From G965222505 sp965222505 (GTDB lineage Bacteria; Bacteroidota; Rhodothermia; Rhodothermales; DATKEJ01): a DNA stretch of 64,000 nt. Position numbers and translations under genes: made by a program. The notes beneath the pieces are model-generated. The model ran no database searches, was not told the origin of the DNA, and worked only from the letters and a program-made list of their open reading frames with translations. The stretch spans positions 248,001 to 312,000 of the forward strand of contig OZ244956.1 of assembly GCA_965222505.1 (NCBI GenBank). Reading direction: 5' to 3'. Positions 49,290 to 58,982 of this stretch are shown here, piece by piece (within the stretch, counting starts at the first letter, position 1; every line of letters starts with the position of its first letter).

Positions 49290-52200
49290 CTATTTCACAA
49301 CTACCCCCTTCTTTGTGGTTTGAAAACCTCCTGCTTCCATACGAACGAGGTACACCCCACTTCCGTAACCGTTTGCATCCCAACGAACGTGGTGCCATCC
49401 AGGTGATTTGGTTTCTTCGAGCAGGGTCGCGACTTGTTGACCGAGGATGTTGTACACGGCCAGTCGAACAGAGGATGGTTTGGGTAAACCGAAGGTGATC
49501 TGGGTTTCAGGATAAAAAGGATTGGGATAGGGCTCAGCCAGTTGGATGGTTTGGGGGATGCCGGAGAAATCCGTTTCGGTCGAAACACTCCGGTTGATTT
49601 CAAAACGGAACGGGGCCGACCAGTCGGTTTCCCCTCCCTCCTCTAGCTTGCCGCGGACCCGCCAGTAATAGCGTGTTTGATCTGCCAGGCCACGCACAAC
49701 GTAGTGGTTTTCCTGAAGATTGGTTGCCTGATCGATGAAAGGGCCAGAAAATGTTGGATCTGTAGCTACCTGTACATCGAAATGAGTCATTTCTTCGGCG
49801 GCATACCACCAGAGCCAGGCTTCTCCCCGTTCCAGGACGGCATCCTGGCCGGGGTGGGCCGGCATCGGGGGTTGGGTTAAGAGGTCCAGGGTATAAAACC
49901 GAACGATTGTACCCTCAAGGGCATCGACCATGCTGTCCTCTATGCTTTCGGTATCGAGAACAACAATACGTTGAAGGGGCCGACCTCTACCAAAATCAAT
50001 ATGGTTCGAGGCGTCGTCGGTGATGGGAGATGAGGGACAGTTTCTCGAATCGGCCTCAACCAGTGGACGAATGGCATCGGCCCATTCAGTATAGGTCGTA
50101 TCCGGGTAATAAGCATAAATCCGATCCGTCCCGGACAGGCCAAACCGGTCGTATCCGGTTGAGGGTCCGATTTCGCCATACCCGAAGGTGCATTCGCCCC
50201 CATTGTCTGAGAAGAGATTGGGTATTAGTTGCACATCGTCTTCCGGATCATTGGGTCCAAAGGGCTCGACACGGCCGATGTCCCAGATTTCAAAGGGCAC
50301 CTTGAGGGCATGCCCGGTGGTAAAGGGGTGATAGGCATAGGAGCCAGTGACCGAAAAACGGATCTCGAACACACTCGGGCCGTATGCACCGATAACGCCT
50401 TCCGGGCCACTTCCTATCGAAGAAAGGGCATACACCCCTGTGCTGTTCACATCAGGTACCGAATCCTCCCGCATGCGATAGATGGCGTTGCCCCCGACCT
50501 CATCACATCCATACGTTGACAGGGCACCCGGACCACATGGGTCTGCCCCACCCGGCCCCACCACTTCGACGAATGCATACTGGCCCGATTCCAGCACGCG
50601 GGGACCGTTGGTGATGATGGGGGCCGGCCCCGTATGAAACTGCCGAACCTCCGACCACGGCCCGTACCCTCCGGCATTCATGGCACGTACCCGCCAGTAG
50701 TAGGTGGATTCTTTTTCGAGATCAGCGACCCGAAACTCTGTTCCAAATACCGGCACGGGCTCGGGCTCGGCAAATGTAAACTCCAGATTCTTTGCCCACT
50801 GGATTTGATACTCAGTCACCTGAATGGATTCATGTTCCCAGAAGAACGTCGGATCCGTGGGAAGGCCCTCTGCTTTATCATCAGGAATTCGGAGCGTGGG
50901 CGGTGTGTCAGGAGGCGAAGGAAGCGCTACATGGTAACCATTTTCGTATTCTGCCTGAAGCCGGGTAACGGCCTGTTTCAGTTTAAGAAGGGAGTCGTAC
51001 CGATCTTGCCCTCGTTGCCAGACGATGGCAAGTGTGATCTCCTGCACACTACCCGCCGGTAGATCAAACGGCCCAGTGGACAGCAAGAAATTCCGATCAG
51101 CCGGGGTATTTCTTGAACCCGAATTGTCTACGTTTTCCTCGCTCCAGAACGCTGGAGGTTCACCCGAAAACATAAAGCGCGTCCTCTCCGAACTGAACCC
51201 ACGGCCCGTTCCGCCATATGTGAAGGGAACGTCGTCTCGCCAGAGGGCCTTGAGGTACCGGTATGCGTCGTCTCCCGAACCTGGATTTCCCTGCACAGTA
51301 CTATCCCCCCAGTTTGTTACGAAAGCCCCCAACCCCTGCCGCTCACCAACTTCGTCAATGGTTCCATCCCGGTCATTATCCAGTCCGTCCGGCGCGATCC
51401 GGGGGCCTTCCAGAATGGTGTAGCCAAGTGCTGGTGGGCGCGTACCATACCCCCATCTATACCCTGGTGCATCGTAGTCATCTCCGTTCCAGACATACCC
51501 CAGATGCAACAAGGAATCGGAGCCGATGTAATCATCCCCGGCATCACCCAGGTCCACATCCACCCAGTTGCCGAAATACATATCCGAGATGTGATGTCCT
51601 CCTTTGTTGATCAAGGTATAGGTGTAGAAGGTCGTATAGTCCAGCACGGGATCTCCACCAGCGTAGGCATAGGCCGTTACCTGAAGTTCAAGCCCGAGTG
51701 GAGGGGCCAGGGACCAGGCATGTTCATTGCCCTTGTCGTTCATGACCCACCACACGGTCTGATGCCCTTTGATCTCCGGTCGGTCCCCTCCGGCCAGGTT
51801 GTAGTTGTCAGGGTTACCGTCACCGTCTTTTACGGGTGCCCCAAGGGCCCAGGGCCAGTCCAATAGATCCGCTGTGGCATGACCGGTCCGGGTATATTCC
51901 CGTATATCCCTCAGGCTCACCTTGTAGAGTCGGTCGTAGTCTCCCTGTTCGCACAGCGGACGGCCCAGTTCGTCTAGGGGCCCCGGCCAAAACTCGTAGG
52001 GTCCATAGTCACTGGCCGCCATGTGCAGTTCTCCATCCACCATCCCGCCGACCCAAAGGTTGCCAGCAAAGATTGCATTCGCCTTGCTTGTTTTGGGTAC
52101 CCGGTATTGAGGCCCGGCCCCTTTCCAGAACAGATTTCCCCCGTTATACAATCCGGCCTGCACCTGATTAATGTCCAGGTCTGCGGTGGCCTCCGCAGGG

Positions 52201-52346
52201 GCACAGCCAGAAGCCATAAATGTCTTTTCCGGTCGAACCGGTAGCGATTTATTCAGAACATCGACCTGTCCAAACCCCCTTTCCGAAACCAAAAGTAAGA
52301 GGAGTACCCCTATCCCGAAGACCCGAAGTATCAACCGCATTGTCAC
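49290..52346 (-). CDS. Large secreted fibronectin-type protein with T9SS sorting domain
   Basis: A 1018-residue secreted protein. A signal peptide (VFGIGVLLLLLVSERGFGQ) leads into a 440-residue region of unknown fold (NLFWKGAGPQYRVPK, NAIFAGNLWVGGMVDG) seen in other T9SS-exported proteins by my recollection. It is rich in Asp/Gly loops (DGLDNDRDGTIDEVG) that could bind calcium. Two fibronectin type III-like units follow (YYWRVRAMNAGGYGPWSEV near 555, and YYWRVRGKLEEGGETDWSAP near 890). A type IX sorting domain closes it (AEPYPNPFYPETQITFGLP, NILGQQVATLLE, GVYLVRMEAGGFQTTKKGVV). The function is unknown; a surface structural or adhesive role is inferred. Confidence 0.88.
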   Translation of the reverse strand: MTMRLILRVFGIGVLLLLLVSERGFGQVDVLNKSLPVRPEKTFMASGCAPAEATADLDINQVQAGLYNGGNLFWKGAGPQYRVPKTSKANAIFAGNLWVGGMVDGELHMAASDYGPYEFWPGPLDELGRPLCEQGDYDRLYKVSLRDIREYTRTGHATADLLDWPWALGAPVKDGDGNPDNYNLAGGDRPEIKGHQTVWWVMNDKGNEHAWSLAPPLGLELQVTAYAYAGGDPVLDYTTFYTYTLINKGGHHISDMYFGNWVDVDLGDAGDDYIGSDSLLHLGYVWNGDDYDAPGYRWGYGTRPPALGYTILEGPRIAPDGLDNDRDGTIDEVGERQGLGAFVTNWGDSTVQGNPGSGDDAYRYLKALWRDDVPFTYGGTGRGFSSERTRFMFSGEPPAFWSEENVDNSGSRNTPADRNFLLSTGPFDLPAGSVQEITLAIVWQRGQDRYDSLLKLKQAVTRLQAEYENGYHVALPSPPDTPPTLRIPDDKAEGLPTDPTFFWEHESIQVTEYQIQWAKNLEFTFAEPEPVPVFGTEFRVADLEKESTYYWRVRAMNAGGYGPWSEVRQFHTGPAPIITNGPRVLESGQYAFVEVVGPGGADPCGPGALSTYGCDEVGGNAIYRMREDSVPDVNSTGVYALSSIGSGPEGVIGAYGPSVFEIRFSVTGSYAYHPFTTGHALKVPFEIWDIGRVEPFGPNDPEDDVQLIPNLFSDNGGECTFGYGEIGPSTGYDRFGLSGTDRIYAYYPDTTYTEWADAIRPLVEADSRNCPSSPITDDASNHIDFGRGRPLQRIVVLDTESIEDSMVDALEGTIVRFYTLDLLTQPPMPAHPGQDAVLERGEAWLWWYAAEEMTHFDVQVATDPTFSGPFIDQATNLQENHYVVRGLADQTRYYWRVRGKLEEGGETDWSAPFRFEINRSVSTETDFSGIPQTIQLAEPYPNPFYPETQITFGLPKPSSVRLAVYNILGQQVATLLEETKSPGWHHVRWDANGYGSGVYLVRMEAGGFQTTKKGVVVK

Positions 52347-52429
52347 CTTGCTTTACGTGGAACACTTGCCTCAAAAGGCAGCCCTTATTCCAAGAAGCGC
52401 AGGTGCGTACAATTCCGCGCCAAACTGAA

Positions 52430-52543
52430 TCAGGGCATCCACTCCGGCAGGATGGCGTCTGCTCGCAAGAGGTGATCGACGAGGCGCAGGAGCCGGCGTT
52501 GTTCCGGCCAACCCAACCGTGCGACTGCGTAGTAATTTACCAA
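52430..52543 (-). other. In-frame extension of terB after its stop codon
   Basis: After the terB TAA, the same frame continues 37 codons, reading LVNYYAVARLGWPEQRRLLR and on to LRADAILPEWMP, before a TGA at 52430. The amino-acid make-up looks protein-like. It may be a former C-terminus cut off by a nonsense mutation, a read-through tail or chance. The rest of the 52347-52543 gap shows nothing else. Confidence 0.4.
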
Positions 52544-52921
52544 TTACAAATCTTTCAGCGCCCAGATGCTGCGCAGGGCGTGAATCAGGCCTTCTTCGGT
52601 TTCCAGGACAACGCCGTCTGCGTTGGCAATATCGATGAGGTCCTGAATGGCCTGTATGCGGTCCACAACGCTGGCTTCGCGCCGGATATTGAGCATCGCA
52701 CTTTTGATTTCCGTCTCCCTGTCACCATGGAGATACAAGGCACCTGTTTCCATGATAAGCTCCTGGATTTCTGCCTCGGAACGACTTGGTGCCCAACGGC
52801 TTAGCGCCTCCGTCATCGCGGCAAGTTCATCGTCATGAAGTTCAGCATCAGTGCCGTGGGCCAGCGCCAAGTACACCATGGCGAAAGAAGACAACAGAGT
52901 TTTTTCGGAGTGCATATCCAT
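52544..52921 (-). CDS. TerB-like (tellurite-resistance family) helical protein
   Basis: A 125-residue all-helical protein with TerB-type signatures: FAMVYLALAHGTDAELHDDE near 12-32 (acidic metal-binding start of the first repeat) and a second IANADGVVLETEEGLIHALR near 93-112. TerB-fold proteins bind divalent metal through such acidic loops; tellurite resistance itself is not implied without the other ter genes. The start could be Met-1 (52921) or Met-3 (52915). In the same frame after the stop, 37 further codons are open. Confidence 0.75.
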   Translation of the reverse strand: MDMHSEKTLLSSFAMVYLALAHGTDAELHDDELAAMTEALSRWAPSRSEAEIQELIMETGALYLHGDRETEIKSAMLNIRREASVVDRIQAIQDLIDIANADGVVLETEEGLIHALRSIWALKDL

Positions 52922-53002
52922 TTATTCTTAGCGAAACAGGCGGATAGGCGGGGAATATACGACACCTGGGGTCATTGATGATCAATATACCTGACTACGC
53001 TC

Positions 53003-53212
53003 ATGGACTATTATACCGCTGTTATCATCGCTACTGTCGTCGGCTTCAGTGCCCTCGCCGCTGCACTACTCATCCCCGTCTGGCGCTTCCTGAAACGCGA
53101 AGAGGAAGCCGGGGAACAATGGACCCGTCAAATCCAGGATGCTCCCCCTCCATCCCAACCCAACGGCACGGCCCATCACGAAGCCCTTGACAATTCTGAT
53201 ACGGCCCAGTGA
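53003..53212 (+). CDS. Small single-pass membrane protein
   Basis: A 69-residue product with one N-terminal transmembrane helix (YTAVIIATVVGFSALAAALL, about 4-25), a short basic/acidic stalk (WRFLKREEEAGEQWTRQ) and a Pro/Ser/His-rich tail. The layout resembles small bacterial cytochrome-oxidase or efflux accessory proteins, but no family is recognised. It is divergent from the TerB-like gene (81 bp apart). A perfect palindrome follows about 30 bp after its stop codon. Confidence 0.6.
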   Translation: MDYYTAVIIATVVGFSALAAALLIPVWRFLKREEEAGEQWTRQIQDAPPPSQPNGTAHHEALDNSDTAQ

Positions 53213-53244
53213 AACCCCCTTCTCTTTTCCCCGTATCTGCCTAA

Positions 53245-53264
53245 AGTGTAAATATTTTTACACT
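53245..53264. terminator. Palindrome AGTGTAAA-TATT-TTTACACT
   Basis: AGTGTAAA (53245-53252) pairs perfectly with TTTACACT (53257-53264). It lies 33 bp after the small membrane protein gene and could be its terminator (T-rich arm) or an operator for the downstream lipoprotein gene. Confidence 0.5.
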
Positions 53265-53409
53265 CAATCGTACCCGAATCGTCCTGTAGAACACGCAACA
53301 TCTGTGCGGACCTTCGCGTTAGGTTCATATTCCTGGTTTCTGTTTGTAATTGATGGCCAAAAAACACACGAGGCGCAAGCCGACTGTATGAAGTAAATCA
53401 CCAATCGCA

Positions 53410-56034
53410 TTGAACGCGCCTCGATTTTCCATTACCCCCTGGGTCCTTGCCCTTTTGCTCATTCCTCTTACAGGATGTGCGCAACCGGCTGTGGATTCGT
53501 TAGAGACAGCCCGGCAGGCGCTACAATCCGGACAGTATTCAGAGGCACGCTCCTTTCTTGCGCAACACCTCACAGATCAACCAGCAGATGCCGCTGTCCG
53601 GGAACTGGCTGAAACGTACCTGGCTACCGGCGATTATGCCGCAGGACTAGAAGCCCTAGATGCCGTTCTGGCACGTGCCCCGCAATCTCCCTATGCGCTA
53701 CATGCCAAAGGACGATTGCTGATGGTTGTGGGTCGGTATGCCGAGGCCCAGGCGTCTTTTCAGGAAGCCTATGCCCAAAAATCAGACCATTGGCTGAACC
53801 TGCTGGACCTTGGACTTGCGTTCTACAAACAGGGTCTGTACGGCGAAGCACGTCAAGCCTTCATCCCCCTTTTTCGGGCCTATAAACAGGGGGTACTTCG
53901 CACGGCCGATGATCTGGCCGCCGCCGGCCGTGCCTCGGCCATTCTCGAACAATTTCACGATGCCAACCAGGCCTTTCGTACCGCCTACCGCATCGACCCC
54001 AAACACCTCCCCACCCTCACGTGGTGGGCCGACCTGTTCAGGGAAAAATATAACGAAGCCGATGCCCAGCGGACTTATGAAGAGGCGCTATCCGTTAACC
54101 CGAAGTCCGCCAACGTGTTAGCTGGCCTGGCCCAGACTACACCGAGCTTTTCTCGACAGGAAGAACTGGCCCGTGCAGCCCTGGCCGTCAACCCTCGCTC
54201 CGTTCCCGCCCTGAACGTTCTGGCCGAACTGGCTATCCTGGATAACCAGTACCCCACAGCCGATAGCCTGCTCCAAACTGCCCTGGACATCAATGCAAAC
54301 GATCTGATTACACGCGGCCATCAGGCTTCCATCCTGTTTCTTAAGGGCGATTCAACGGCCTTCCAGCGGGTTGATCAACAGGTCTCCGGCCTGCACCCCC
54401 AACCGACGGCGTTTTACCAGACCCTGTCCGACAATGCCATGCGGCGGTTTCGATATCCTGCGGCTCTCCAGTTTGCCGAACAAGCCGTCATGACCGACCG
54501 CAACAATGCGCAGGCCCTGGCTACCCTCGGCACCAGTTTGCTTCGTATGGGCAGGCGGCAAGAAGCCCGGTTTTACCTGGACCGTGCCCTTGACCGGGAT
54601 GCCTTCAACCTTTTTGCCAGCAATACCCTGACCCTGCTGGACCAATACGAGAATTTTGCTCAACTGGAAAGCGAACACTTTATCCTCCTGCTGCACAAAG
54701 AGGAGCGGGACATCCTCGGCCCACGCATCCTGGAGATGGCCGAAACCTGCTATGCCGATCTGAGCAAACGTTATCCCTACACGCCCAGCGGTAAAATCCT
54801 GATTGAAGCCTACAACGATGCCGATGATTTTGCCGTACGCATCGCAGGCATCCCTCACCTGGGACTGCTGGGCGTAAGTTTTGGGGATGTCATTGCCTTA
54901 AACACCCCGCGTGCCCAGGCTGGCTCACCGTATAACTGGGCGCGTACCCTCTGGCACGAACTGGCCCATACCATGGCCATCGGGGTATCCCAAAATCATG
55001 TGCCAAGATGGTACACCGAAGGGCTGTCCGTCTATGAGGAATACCAGCAACATCCCGAATGGGGCAGGGAGATGGACCTTACCTTCTTTGCCGCACTCGA
55101 CCAGGGTAAATTGCTGCCACTCAACGACATCGACCGTGGTTTCACACGCCCTACGTTTCAGGGACAGATCCTCCTGAGCTATTACCATGCCTCCAAAGTG
55201 ATCGCCTTTATTGCCGAGCATCACGGGTTTGAAGTCGTCACGCAAGTGTTGCAATCGCTGGCCCAGGGGATCAGTATGGACCTTGCCATGCAGAACGCTA
55301 CCGGGAAAAATCTGACGGCCCTGGATACCGAATTCCAGGCGCAAATGCGCACCGAGCGAAAAGCCCTTGATAGCGTGTTGCATGGCATACCCAGCCTGTC
55401 CGACGGCAACAGTGAAAGGTCGTTTACCGACTTGTTGATCGGCACCGGGGCGCAAGGCGCACCCTTCTTCAAGTTGCTGGATGACGGTGCAGCGGCCCTT
55501 GCCCAAGAAGATTACGAGACTGCCGAGAAGCTTTATTCGGAGGCACTGGATCTGTATCCCAACTTCATCGAATCCGGCACCCCCTACCTAGCCCTCGACC
55601 AGATCTATGACAAACTGAACCAACCCGAAAAACGGCTAACCAACCTCGAACGGTACCTGACCGTTTCCGAGCACGATGCTGAAGCCGCTCGCACCCTTGC
55701 GCTGTTGTTGTATGAGGCAGATCGGGTGGATGAGGCCCTGGCCTACCTGGACCGTTCCATGCAGATCGAACCTTATAGCCCAACGGCACAGGTGCAATTG
55801 GCCGATTGGCATGAAGAACGAGGCCAATACGAGCAAGCGATTCAGGCCCGGCGTGCCGTCTTGGCCCTGAACCCTGTTGATGCCGCCCAGGCGCACTATC
55901 GGCTGGCCAATGCCCTGTTTGAGAATGGCCAATATCCCGAAGCCAAACGGGTGGTTTTGCAAGCTCTGGAACGCGCCCCCGGCTACAGAGATGCCCAGAA
56001 ACTGTTACTCAAATGCGTGGATGCCACCGGCTAA
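53410..56034 (+). CDS. TPR lipoprotein with gluzincin (peptidase MA-like) domain
   Basis: An 874-residue lipoprotein starting at a TTG (53410), which gives a signal with lipobox LTGC near residue 21. About eleven tetratricopeptide repeats fill residues 30-415 and return at 705-870 (for example EDYETAEKLYSEALDLYPNF). Between them lies a metallopeptidase-like domain with HELAH (about 516-520) and a downstream Glu in YTEGLSVYEEY, the gluzincin pattern of the peptidase MA family. It should act in the periplasm, possibly on the envelope. The DUF4159 gene starts 13 bp later, so the two are co-transcribed. Confidence 0.85.
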   Translation: MNAPRFSITPWVLALLLIPLTGCAQPAVDSLETARQALQSGQYSEARSFLAQHLTDQPADAAVRELAETYLATGDYAAGLEALDAVLARAPQSPYALHAKGRLLMVVGRYAEAQASFQEAYAQKSDHWLNLLDLGLAFYKQGLYGEARQAFIPLFRAYKQGVLRTADDLAAAGRASAILEQFHDANQAFRTAYRIDPKHLPTLTWWADLFREKYNEADAQRTYEEALSVNPKSANVLAGLAQTTPSFSRQEELARAALAVNPRSVPALNVLAELAILDNQYPTADSLLQTALDINANDLITRGHQASILFLKGDSTAFQRVDQQVSGLHPQPTAFYQTLSDNAMRRFRYPAALQFAEQAVMTDRNNAQALATLGTSLLRMGRRQEARFYLDRALDRDAFNLFASNTLTLLDQYENFAQLESEHFILLLHKEERDILGPRILEMAETCYADLSKRYPYTPSGKILIEAYNDADDFAVRIAGIPHLGLLGVSFGDVIALNTPRAQAGSPYNWARTLWHELAHTMAIGVSQNHVPRWYTEGLSVYEEYQQHPEWGREMDLTFFAALDQGKLLPLNDIDRGFTRPTFQGQILLSYYHASKVIAFIAEHHGFEVVTQVLQSLAQGISMDLAMQNATGKNLTALDTEFQAQMRTERKALDSVLHGIPSLSDGNSERSFTDLLIGTGAQGAPFFKLLDDGAAALAQEDYETAEKLYSEALDLYPNFIESGTPYLALDQIYDKLNQPEKRLTNLERYLTVSEHDAEAARTLALLLYEADRVDEALAYLDRSMQIEPYSPTAQVQLADWHEERGQYEQAIQARRAVLALNPVDAAQAHYRLANALFENGQYPEAKRVVLQALERAPGYRDAQKLLLKCVDATG

Positions 56035-56047
56035 ACAAAGTTCAATA

Positions 56048-56764
56048 ATGTCTGTCCGTGTCTTCATCGTTTTGCTGCTTGGCCTGTGCCTCATCCCTGA
56101 GGAAACTGAAGCCCAAAATGACTATGGCTTTCGGTTCGTCCGCATCCGTTATTCTGATGATAGCGGTATGGGCCGGTTCGGGGGCAACGCCTGGGCGCAC
56201 GACTACCCCACTGCCGATTACAACTTCCATGAGGCCCTGACCCGTGCATCCAAGATTCATGTAGACGGCCCCCCGATTGTGCTGTCCCTCGACGATCCAC
56301 GCATTTTTGAATACCCCGTGCTCTACCTCTGTGAACCCGGTTATTGGAACATGTCCGAGGAAGATGTGGAAAACCTACGGGAATACCTGAACCGGGGCGG
56401 GTTTATCCTATTCGATGATTTCAGGAGTGAACGGGAACTGTTCGTCTTGACCAACCAGATGAAACGGCTCTACCCCGACCGTGAATTTACCGAACTCCCC
56501 GCGACCCACCCGATCTGGAATATCTATTTCGACATTGACCCGGTCGAAGCCCCTTCTAACGTGAGCAGTCGATGGGGCGGTATGGGCAAATACGACGATC
56601 AATACCTGGCCCTGTTCGACGAAAATGGTCGTATGATCGCTTTGAGTTGTTACAACCAGGACATCGGCGATGGCTGGGAATGGCCGGACCGGAATATTGC
56701 CGATGCTTCCACCATCAGTTTTCAAATGGGCATCAACTTTTTGATGTATGCCTTGACACATTAA
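56048..56764 (+). CDS. DUF4159 domain protein (exported)
   Basis: A 238-residue product with a signal peptide (VFIVLLLGLCLIPEETEAQ). The DUF4159 signatures are clear: FRFVRIRYSDDSG near 28, DYPTADYNFHEALTRASKIH near 52, YLCEPGYWNMSEEDVENLRE, NRGGFILFDDF near 120, and a late GINFLMYALTH. The fold resembles a glutamine-amidotransferase-like domain without a catalytic Cys. DUF4159 is commonly encoded beside MoxR, DUF58 and BatA genes, as here. It starts 13 bp after the TPR lipoprotein. Confidence 0.9.
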   Translation: MSVRVFIVLLLGLCLIPEETEAQNDYGFRFVRIRYSDDSGMGRFGGNAWAHDYPTADYNFHEALTRASKIHVDGPPIVLSLDDPRIFEYPVLYLCEPGYWNMSEEDVENLREYLNRGGFILFDDFRSERELFVLTNQMKRLYPDREFTELPATHPIWNIYFDIDPVEAPSNVSSRWGGMGKYDDQYLALFDENGRMIALSCYNQDIGDGWEWPDRNIADASTISFQMGINFLMYALTH

Positions 56765-56784
56765 AACAGGGTAACAAAAGAATA

Positions 56785-56930
56785 GCTGTGTTACGTGATG
56801 CGTGTTTCGTGTTACGTGATTTTCTGCCGACTTGAATGTGCCATTTTTTAACGTAATCAAAAAACATGGCGTGGTGATCAAGCCAGGGCACTTGACCCAA
56901 ACTTGAATTACGCAACACGCAATACGTGCA
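56785..56930. repeat. Hairpin-forming intergenic word repeat (CGTGTTGCGT type)
   Basis: ACGTGATGCGTGTTTCGT (56793-56810) is 15/18 complementary in reverse to ACGCAACACGCAATACGT (56910-56927). The right arm ends 3 nt before the moxR ATG. The words match those at 32305 and 59010. Confidence 0.7.
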
Positions 56931-57950
56931 ATGACTGAAACCACCCAAACTCCACAAGACACCCAACGCCTGGAAGCCCTGCAAGCGGGCCGTGCACGAA
57001 TCGTAGACGCGCTCCGGCAACGCATCATCGGACAGGATGAAGTGATTGAACAGGTGCTCATGGCCCTTTTTGCAGGCGGCCATTGCCTCATCACAGGGGT
57101 CCCCGGCCTAGCCAAAACCCTGCTCATCAAATCCCTCGGCGAGATCCTGGACCTGACCTACAAACGGATTCAGTTCACACCCGACCTCATGCCGGCGGAC
57201 ATTACCGGCATCGACATTATCGACGAGGACCGAAATTCCGGCCACCGGGAGATGAAATTCGTCAAAGGACCCATTTTTGCCAACATCATCCTCGCCGACG
57301 AAATCAACCGGACGCCCCCGAAAACCCAGGCGGCGATGCTCGAAGCCATGCAGGAATATCAGGTGACGGCGGGTGGCGAGTTGATGCCGTTGGAAAAACC
57401 TTTTTTCGTATTGGCCACCCAGAACCCGATTGAACTCGAAGGCACCTACCCCTTGCCCGAAGCCCAATTGGACCGGTTTATGTTCAACATTGTCATCGGC
57501 TACCTCTCGGCGGAGGATGAACTCAAGGTGGCGCTGCAAACCACGTCCGAGGCCCAGGCGCCGTTGTCGTCTGTATTGTCCGGCGAAGACATTTTGTCTT
57601 TCCAAGCCCTGGTTCGGCAAGTGTTTGTGCCTCACAATGTGGCCCAGTATGCGGTGGAATTGGTTCGTAGCTCCCGGCCCACGGAAGCCGATGCGCCTGA
57701 TTTCATCAAGGAGTGGGTCAGTTGGGGTGCCGGCTTGCGGGCCACGCAATATTTACTCCTGGGGGGCAAAGTCAGGGCTGTCTTCAGGGGCCGGTATAAC
57801 GTCGCCATCGAGGACATCAAAGCCCTGGCCTACCCGGTCCTCCGCCACCGCATCCTCACCAACTTCTACGCCGAATCCGAAAACGTGACCGTCGAACAAA
57901 TCATCGACAAACTCCTGACCCTCGTAAACGAACCCCTTTCGGGACTCTAA
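56931..57950 (+). CDS. MoxR family AAA+ ATPase (DUF58/BatA-linked)
   Basis: A 339-residue MoxR ATPase with Walker A GVPGLAKT (about 57), IQFTPDLMPADITG, Walker B ILADEINRTPPKTQ, and sensor VLATQNPIELEGTYPLPEAQ. It leads the core of a MoxR-DUF58-BatA-DUF4175 series. Such MoxR proteins are thought to chaperone or activate their von Willebrand A-domain partners, including the BatA-like protein here. It is a clear paralogue of the protein at 21353. A word-repeat island lies directly before its start and another after its stop. Confidence 0.96.
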   Translation: MTETTQTPQDTQRLEALQAGRARIVDALRQRIIGQDEVIEQVLMALFAGGHCLITGVPGLAKTLLIKSLGEILDLTYKRIQFTPDLMPADITGIDIIDEDRNSGHREMKFVKGPIFANIILADEINRTPPKTQAAMLEAMQEYQVTAGGELMPLEKPFFVLATQNPIELEGTYPLPEAQLDRFMFNIVIGYLSAEDELKVALQTTSEAQAPLSSVLSGEDILSFQALVRQVFVPHNVAQYAVELVRSSRPTEADAPDFIKEWVSWGAGLRATQYLLLGGKVRAVFRGRYNVAIEDIKALAYPVLRHRILTNFYAESENVTVEQIIDKLLTLVNEPLSGL

Positions 57951-57954
57951 ATGA

Positions 57955-58019
57955 TTGGTCGATTGTCAATGAAAGGCTCCCGTTGACAATTGACAATCGA
58001 CAATCGACCATTGACAATT
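57955..58019. repeat. Hairpin-forming intergenic word repeat (GTCAATTG type, second copy)
   Basis: GGTCGATTGTC (57957-57967) pairs perfectly with GACAATCGACC (57999-58009). The stretch 57966-57997 matches 5681-5712 with one mismatch. It lies between moxR and the DUF58 gene. Confidence 0.85.
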
Positions 58020-58058
58020 ATATAACTTCAATCGCCCAGCAGCCCCCCCCAACTAACC

Positions 58059-58958
58059 ATGACCTCCCCGGCTCCCACCCGATTTATCAACCCTGAAATC
58101 CTGTCTCGGATTTCCAACCTTGCCCTGCTGGCCCGCGGCGTGGTTGAGGGGTTTATTGCGGGGTTGCACCGGAGTCCGTACAAGGGGTTTAGCGTGGATT
58201 TCGTATCGTACCGGCCCTACCTGCCGGGGGATGATCCGCTGCGCATCGACTGGAAATTGTATGCCCGGTCAGATCGGCTTTACATCAAGGAATTTGAGGA
58301 CGAAACCAATGCCGGGATGCGGCTCATGGTGGATGTCAGTGGGTCGATGGCGTATACCTCCGGGGGGGTCTCCAAGCAGGAGTATGCGTTTTACCTGGCG
58401 GCCTCCCTCGCCCATTTGATGATGCGGCAGCGCGACGCAGTCGGCCTGACCCTGTTCGATGAGAAAATCCGTACGCGGATTCCGCCCAAAAGCAGCCGGG
58501 GGCACCTCCAAACGTTGCTGCAACATATGGAGCAGGCCAAGTCCGGGTCCGGCACCACGCTGGGCAAACCCCTGCATGAACTGGCCGATGCCACCCGCCG
58601 CCGGGGCTTTGTGGTCTTGATCTCTGACATGCTGGCCCCCATTGCGCCTTTGCTGGAAGGCCTCAAACACTTTCGGTTCCTCGGTCACGAGGTCCTTCTG
58701 TTTCACATCCTGGACCCCCAGGAACTGGAATTTGAGTTTACCGACTTGGTGGAATTCGAGGATGTAGAAAGCGGCGAAAAGATGCTGGTCTCTGCCGAAG
58801 ATGCCCAAGCACAGTACCAGGCCAACCTGAACGCCCATTTGCAACAGCTTCGACAAACCTGCGGGACACTTGGGATCGACTACACCTTGCTGTCCACCAA
58901 ACAACCCCTGGATTTTGCCCTGTTTAACTACCTGGCCGCTCGGAGGAAGAAAGCATGA
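58059..58958 (+). CDS. DUF58 domain protein
   Basis: A 299-residue protein with the DUF58 core motif GDDPLRIDWKLYARSDRLYI (about 51-70) and a degenerate von Willebrand A-type start (LMVDVSGSMAYTSGG, about 88-102, D-x-S-x-S). There is no transmembrane segment. DUF58 genes sit almost always next to MoxR and BatA-type genes, as here. The protein is a likely MoxR partner; the molecular role is unknown. The BatA-like gene follows after about 150 bp that hold a hairpin word island. Confidence 0.93.
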   Translation: MTSPAPTRFINPEILSRISNLALLARGVVEGFIAGLHRSPYKGFSVDFVSYRPYLPGDDPLRIDWKLYARSDRLYIKEFEDETNAGMRLMVDVSGSMAYTSGGVSKQEYAFYLAASLAHLMMRQRDAVGLTLFDEKIRTRIPPKSSRGHLQTLLQHMEQAKSGSGTTLGKPLHELADATRRRGFVVLISDMLAPIAPLLEGLKHFRFLGHEVLLFHILDPQELEFEFTDLVEFEDVESGEKMLVSAEDAQAQYQANLNAHLQQLRQTCGTLGIDYTLLSTKQPLDFALFNYLAARRKKA

Positions 58959-58982
58959 GATTTATGCGCAGCACAACCTTTA

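Noticed and set aside
52544..52921. Tellurite resistance function
   Set aside because: Only a TerB-fold protein is present; no terC, terD or terZ gene is nearby.
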